DNA of 48,991 bases from Chthoniobacter flavus (lineage in GTDB: Bacteria; Verrucomicrobiota; Verrucomicrobiia; Chthoniobacterales; Terrimicrobiaceae). Of the stretch, positions 47,720 to 48,991 are shown one piece after another. Each line of letters starts with the position of its first letter. Positions within the stretch are counted from its first letter, which is position 1. The translations under genes were made by a program, and so were the position numbers. The stretch lies in the NCBI GenBank assembly GCA_945883435.1, contig CAMCXK010000013.1, forward strand, positions 1-48,991, read 5' to 3'. A model generated the notes under the pieces. That model did no database searches and was not told the origin of the DNA. It worked only from the letters and a program-made list of their open reading frames with translations.

Positions 47720-48991
47720 TCAGGCGATGCGGCGCCGCAGGCGCAGGGCGACCGCTGCCGCGGCCAACCCGAGCAAGGCCCAAGTGGATGGCTCCGGAAC
47801 CGCGGTGATGCGCCCCCCGCCCAGGAATTGCTCCGAGGCGTAGTCGGGCGATGCGCCGGCCAGATCGAAGGCGGTGTTTCCCCCGCTCAGATGCAGAATG
47901 TAGTTTTGAAGGGCGTTTTGATCTGTCAACCCCAGCGTCGTGAAGGAGTAGAGTTGGGAGAGATAAGTGTCGGTGCCGTTGGATGCGTATCGGAAGTATT
48001 GGTCGCCGCCTTTGGCAAGAAAGTCCATGGTGGCGACGTCCACCGTTGTCGAATCGGCATCGACCAGCCATTGTCCCCCCTGCAGGTAAAGAGTCTCTCC
48101 GATCGTCAAATCCAGCAAGCGGCTTCCCTGCTGGGTGACCGTGTTGTTGCCCAGTGTCAAACCTGTGGCGGTAATATCGTAGACGACTTCCATTCCCGCA
48201 ATGTGCGCGAAGCGGCCATTCGACCCAGTGGGGTTGATGCCGGCGGTGTTCGGGTCGTCCGCGGTTTTCGAGTAGGCATTTTCCAAAAGCAGGCGGAGGT
48301 CGCTCAGTTTCACGTCTTCAACAACCGAAACGAAGTTGCCGAAAGGCGAGACGTCAAAAGTGCTGGAAAGCGTGACGTTCCCAGTTGCGATGTTTGCGCG
48401 AATGCCGCCGCCGTTCACAAGAGCGATGGTGGGTTGGTCCACCCCGAAGTTTCCGGAAAGGGTCCGAGCATTATAGAGAAGACTGTCTGCAACCAGGTTG
48501 CCAAGGTTCGTCTCGCGTGAACGAATAATGCTGCTACCGCCTTGGTTGAGTTTGACCGACGTCTCGGCCAGCTTTGTGGCACTCAAAGTGGCAACGAAGT
48601 TCGCCACGGGATCGACGGACTCGGCCTGGATGGCCGCATTGGCAGTGACCCCGTGGGTGGCGTCGGCAGAGATATCGGCCACGCGTTGAGGTCCGGACGA
48701 GGCGTCGATTGAGAGGGTTCCATTGCCATCGATTTGCAATGTCACGCGTCCGAGGTAGCCATAATTTCCACCGGTGGTAACGATCGGAATGGTGTTTCCG
48801 CCCTTGTCCACGCCTGTGCTGGAGATCGGGTAGGTGTTCGTGGCCGAGACCAGACTTCCCGAGAGGGCGACAGAGCTGTCTCCGGGGATGAGGCCGGTGA
48901 CTTTGGTGTTCGCCGGTGCGGAAGCGTTGTAGACCGCGGCGGGATCCAGGGCGGCGGTGTTTTGGAGAATTTCGTCGCCGCCTCCGGCAAT
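47720..48991 (-). CDS. PEP-CTERM-anchored 5'-nucleotidase family protein (5' end missing)
   Basis: The gene continues off the right edge; 423 codons are visible and the frame is open to the last base. The first visible residues include IAGGGDEILQ, as in UshA-type metallophosphoesterases. The 5'-nucleotidase C-terminal domain has ETNLGNLVADSLLYNAR, LVNGGGIRANIATG and FDVSPFGNFVSVVEDVKLSD. It ends with VPEPSTWALLGLAAAAVA and basic LRLRRRIA, a PEP-CTERM sorting signal for an exosortase system. It presumably hydrolyses nucleotides at the cell surface. The terminator at 47669-47702 follows. Confidence 0.85.
   Translation of the reverse strand: MAGGGDEILQNTAALDPAAVYNASAPANTKVTGLIPGDSSVALSGSLVSATNTYPISSTGVDKGGNTIPIVTTGGNYGYLGRVTLQIDGNGTLSIDASSGPQRVADISADATHGVTANAAIQAESVDPVANFVATLSATKLAETSVKLNQGGSSIIRSRETNLGNLVADSLLYNARTLSGNFGVDQPTIALVNGGGIRANIATGNVTLSSTFDVSPFGNFVSVVEDVKLSDLRLLLENAYSKTADDPNTAGINPTGSNGRFAHIAGMEVVYDITATGLTLGNNTVTQQGSRLLDLTIGETLYLQGGQWLVDADSTTVDVATMDFLAKGGDQYFRYASNGTDTYLSQLYSFTTLGLTDQNALQNYILHLSGGNTAFDLAGASPDYASEQFLGGGRITAVPEPSTWALLGLAAAAVALRLRRRIA

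Overview
The window reads as a gene-dense, GC-rich chromosome segment of a Gram-negative bacterium of the PVC group, most likely Verrucomicrobiota. This is an inference, not a database match. The grounds are outer-membrane biogenesis genes (bamA, a Skp-like chaperone, lpxD), a PEP-CTERM exported protein, a Chlamydia-like set of type III secretion (T3SS) genes, and family choices such as fused SpmA-SpmB and a DCC-LMF1 fusion. Genes are packed tightly with many 4-base start/stop overlaps. GTG and TTG starts are common, and Shine-Dalgarno motifs are weak or absent where I looked. No rRNA, tRNA, CRISPR array or insertion sequence was seen, and no gene-free stretch exceeds 300 bases.

Region 1 (about 40-8552, minus strand) is a compact T3SS island: FHA-domain SctD, a small CdsE-like protein, two needle-like proteins in tandem, a CdsG-like TPR protein, an unknown protein, inner rod SctI, another unknown protein, a candidate tip protein, a SycD/LcrH chaperone and the two translocators SctE and SctB. 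A secreted Ig/FGE-like protein follows. The island looks AT-richer than its surroundings. It contains no secretin, ATPase, C-ring or export-gate gene, so those must lie elsewhere if the system works. Its only obvious promoter region is the 90-base divergent gap at 8553-8642, which holds a perfect 8-base inverted repeat.

Region 2 (8643-12110, plus strand) is a translationally coupled cluster: a LarA-type nickel racemase/epimerase, gluconokinase, uronate isomerase and a 93-residue unknown. The context points to sugar-acid rather than lactate metabolism.

Region 3 (12150-21805, minus strand) has larE, an ABC-F ATPase, a GH57 branching-enzyme-like protein and a secreted FlgD-Ig-like protein in one run. 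A second run has a NIL-domain protein, a stand-alone 5'-3' exonuclease, OppB and OppC permeases without ATPase or binding protein, and a chromate transporter gene broken by a frameshift. A ferredoxin and a DUF721/DciA-like gene (21880-22481) point the other way.

Region 4 (22507-39750, minus strand) is a long co-directional run of core genes: bamA, skp, lpxD, prmC, murA, a SWIM-SNF2 helicase, ribH, nusB, ftsY, a chalcone-isomerase-like protein, SpmAB, an active Deg-type protease, a Deg-like pseudoprotease and a secreted nuclease fused to a ComEA-like DNA-binding domain.

Region 5 (39935-48991) has a large secreted cyclophilin-type protein (plus strand), a DUF309-cysC-cysD-cysN sulfate-activation operon (minus), a DCC-LMF1 membrane protein (plus), a bidirectional terminator, and the 3' part of a PEP-CTERM 5'-nucleotidase that runs off the right edge.
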